The position numbers and the translations under genes were made by a program. DNA of 37,293 nucleotides from Nostoc sp. FACHB-280. GTDB lineage: Bacteria > Cyanobacteriota > Cyanobacteriia > Cyanobacteriales > Nostocaceae. Shown piece by piece: positions 36,067 through 37,293 of this stretch; the first letter of the stretch is position 1, and each line of letters opens with the position of its first letter. The stretch spans positions 1-37,293 of the forward strand of contig NZ_JACJSD010000059.1 in assembly GCF_014697615.1 (NCBI RefSeq). Direction: 5' to 3'. The notes beneath the pieces are model-generated. The model ran no database searches and had not been told where the DNA came from. It was given only the letters and a program-made list of their open reading frames with translations.

Positions 36067-37139
36067 ATTGCAATTCAAACTAATCCCTATTAGGGATTGA
36101 AACACGATGGGCAGAGTCGTCGCTACCGTGACACTAAAATTGCAATTCAAACTAATCCCTATTAGGGATTGAAACGGTGAGTGCGCCTTTTCAAAATAAC
36201 CTATTTTCATCTATTTATTGCAATTCAAACTAATCCCTATTAGGGATTGAAACATCGAAGAACGCAAGGAAGACACACTAACAGCACTACAAGAATTGCA
36301 ATTCAAACTAATCCCTATTAGGGATTGAAACGGCACGGGGGCAATGCTAGAAGATGAATTTATCATTGCAATTCAAACTAATCCCTATTAGGGATTGAAA
36401 CACTTTGGGTAAAAAAATGGCGGCTGACTTGGGAGTAATTGCAATTCAAACTAATCCCTATTAGGGATTGAAACTATGAACTAGTAGTTGATTCCAGTAA
36501 AACTTACGGCAAAGTTATTGCAATTCAAACTAATCCCTATTAGGGATTGAAACCCCAGTAACCTTCGATGCCTGTATCTAGGAATAAAGGATAATTGCAA
36601 TTCAAACTAATCCCTATTAGGGATTGAAACTTATCCCATAATCCAGCAAGTAAGGTGAATAACAGCCAGATTGCAATTCAAACTAATCCCTATTAGGGAT
36701 TGAAACTCCGAAAGTAAATGGTTTGAGTACAGAGCAGATTCAGATTGCAATTCAAACTAATCCCTATTAGGGATTGAAACCACAAAAAACCCGGATGCTG
36801 AATATATTTCTGAGCAAATTGCAATTCAAACTAATCCCTATTAGGGATTGAAACTCAAGATCCGCGTTGCCCCAGTCAATCGTAGTATCATTGCAATTCA
36901 AACTAATCCCTATTAGGGATTGAAACGGCAGCAACCCATACCCTACAGCTTTTAGGATTATTGCAATTCAAACTAATCCCTATTAGGGATTGAAACTATT
37001 CCTAATCCTAATTTTGTGCCACCTACAGAAGTATTGCAATTCAAACTAATCCCTATTAGGGATTGAAACGCACAGGTGCAGCTTCCTGTCTTCTGGTGAT
37101 TTATTGCAATTCAAACTAATCCCTATTAGGGATTGAAAC
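36067..37139 (+). CRISPR. CRISPR array: 15 repeats of 37 bp, 14 spacers
   Basis: Fifteen identical 37-bp repeats begin ATTGCAATTC and end GGGATTGAAAC, with the inner palindrome AATCCCTATTAGGGATT. They start at 36067, 36139, 36217, 36295, 36365, 36438, 36517, 36594, 36670, 36744, 36818, 36890, 36960, 37033 and 37103. The 14 spacers are 33-42 bp and all differ. The terminal ATTGAAAC is the Cas6-type 5' handle of type I/III crRNAs, so transcription is rightward. The 3' end shows no worn repeat. No cas gene lies in the window, so the subtype is not settled; the repeat resembles others of Nostoc/Anabaena I recall. Confidence 0.98.
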
Positions 37140-37181
37140 CAGAGTTTTCATCATCGAACACAGAAGTAAGCTCTTGTGCAT

Positions 37182-37293
37182 TTAAATTGTGATAATAGTA
37201 TCGCCTTTATTTTTGAGTTTTCGTCCCCATTTAATAATTAACGCTCCTTCATTTAAGAGTTGATGTAATAAATATTCTAGGTCTTCAATTGAT
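37182..37293 (-). CDS. 3' end of an unknown gene, cut by the window edge
   Basis: A minus-strand frame is open from the window end to a TAA at 37182-37184, ending in EDLEYLLHQLLNEGALII and KWGRKLKNKGDT. I do not recognise it. It ends 42 bases after the last CRISPR repeat and is convergent with the array. It could be a gene of the CRISPR locus or unrelated. Confidence 0.5.
   Translation of the reverse strand, partial: SIEDLEYLLHQLLNEGALIIKWGRKLKNKGDTIITI

Noticed and set aside
35848-36210. Reading frames running into the CRISPR repeats on both strands
   Set aside because: They arise from the leader and the repeated units and match no protein.

Overview
The window is chromosomal DNA of a filamentous, probably Nostocales, cyanobacterium. 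The evidence is the dense GCGATCGC (HIP1) octamers, a psb34 photosystem II gene, an xisH/xisI pair of the fdxN-element type, a DUF2301 protein, a probable PII-interacting regulator behind an NtcA box, many small inverted-repeat elements (MITE-like) between genes, and a CRISPR array whose repeat ends in ATTGAAAC, as is common in Nostoc and Anabaena.

Layout. 1-1300: the 3' end of an unknown gene, then xisI and a broken xisH with one small element inserted near each end; the 3' one and a near-identical inverted copy flank xisI. 1360-6908 (minus): DUF2243, DUF4129, DUF4350, MoxR ATPase and DUF58, a membrane-linked MoxR cluster, with a DUF2281/VapC toxin-antitoxin pair between moxR and DUF58. 7175-11493 (plus): exported 5'-nucleotidase, LemA, and a TPR-DUF3137 membrane protein. 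11678-15188: a hypothetical exported protein, then metY and metX, two steps of homocysteine synthesis by the O-acetylhomoserine route. 15191-21369 (minus): GNAT acetyltransferase, a membrane-anchored CHAT protease-like protein, psb34 and a TPR protein with an NTPase-like but Walker-A-less N-terminus.

21702-28409: DUF4419, DUF1772, tRNA-Ser(UGA), a metallophosphoesterase, an HtpX-like protease with a small helical protein behind it and a clear terminator, a BrnT/BrnA toxin-antitoxin pair and a shikimate-kinase-like P-loop protein. 28712-35768: aspS, a 51-residue PirA-like gene with an NtcA site and its own terminator, a SAM hydroxide adenosyltransferase, DUF2301 overlapping a YdcF-like gene, a methyltransferase and a PlsC-like acyltransferase. 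35769-37293: a leader, a CRISPR array of 15 identical 37-bp repeats with 14 spacers read rightward, and the 3' end of an unknown minus-strand gene. No cas gene is visible.

Most genes are housekeeping or conserved-unknown. The best-supported unusual points are the base-resolution decay of xisH by two different MITE families, the GTA-N8-TAC promoter of the PirA-like gene, a 22-bp palindrome ahead of the CHAT gene, and related GACAAGGGR repeat blocks at two convergent gene ends. No single undescribed system is clearly demonstrated; the CHAT/TPR neighbourhood is the most plausible candidate.
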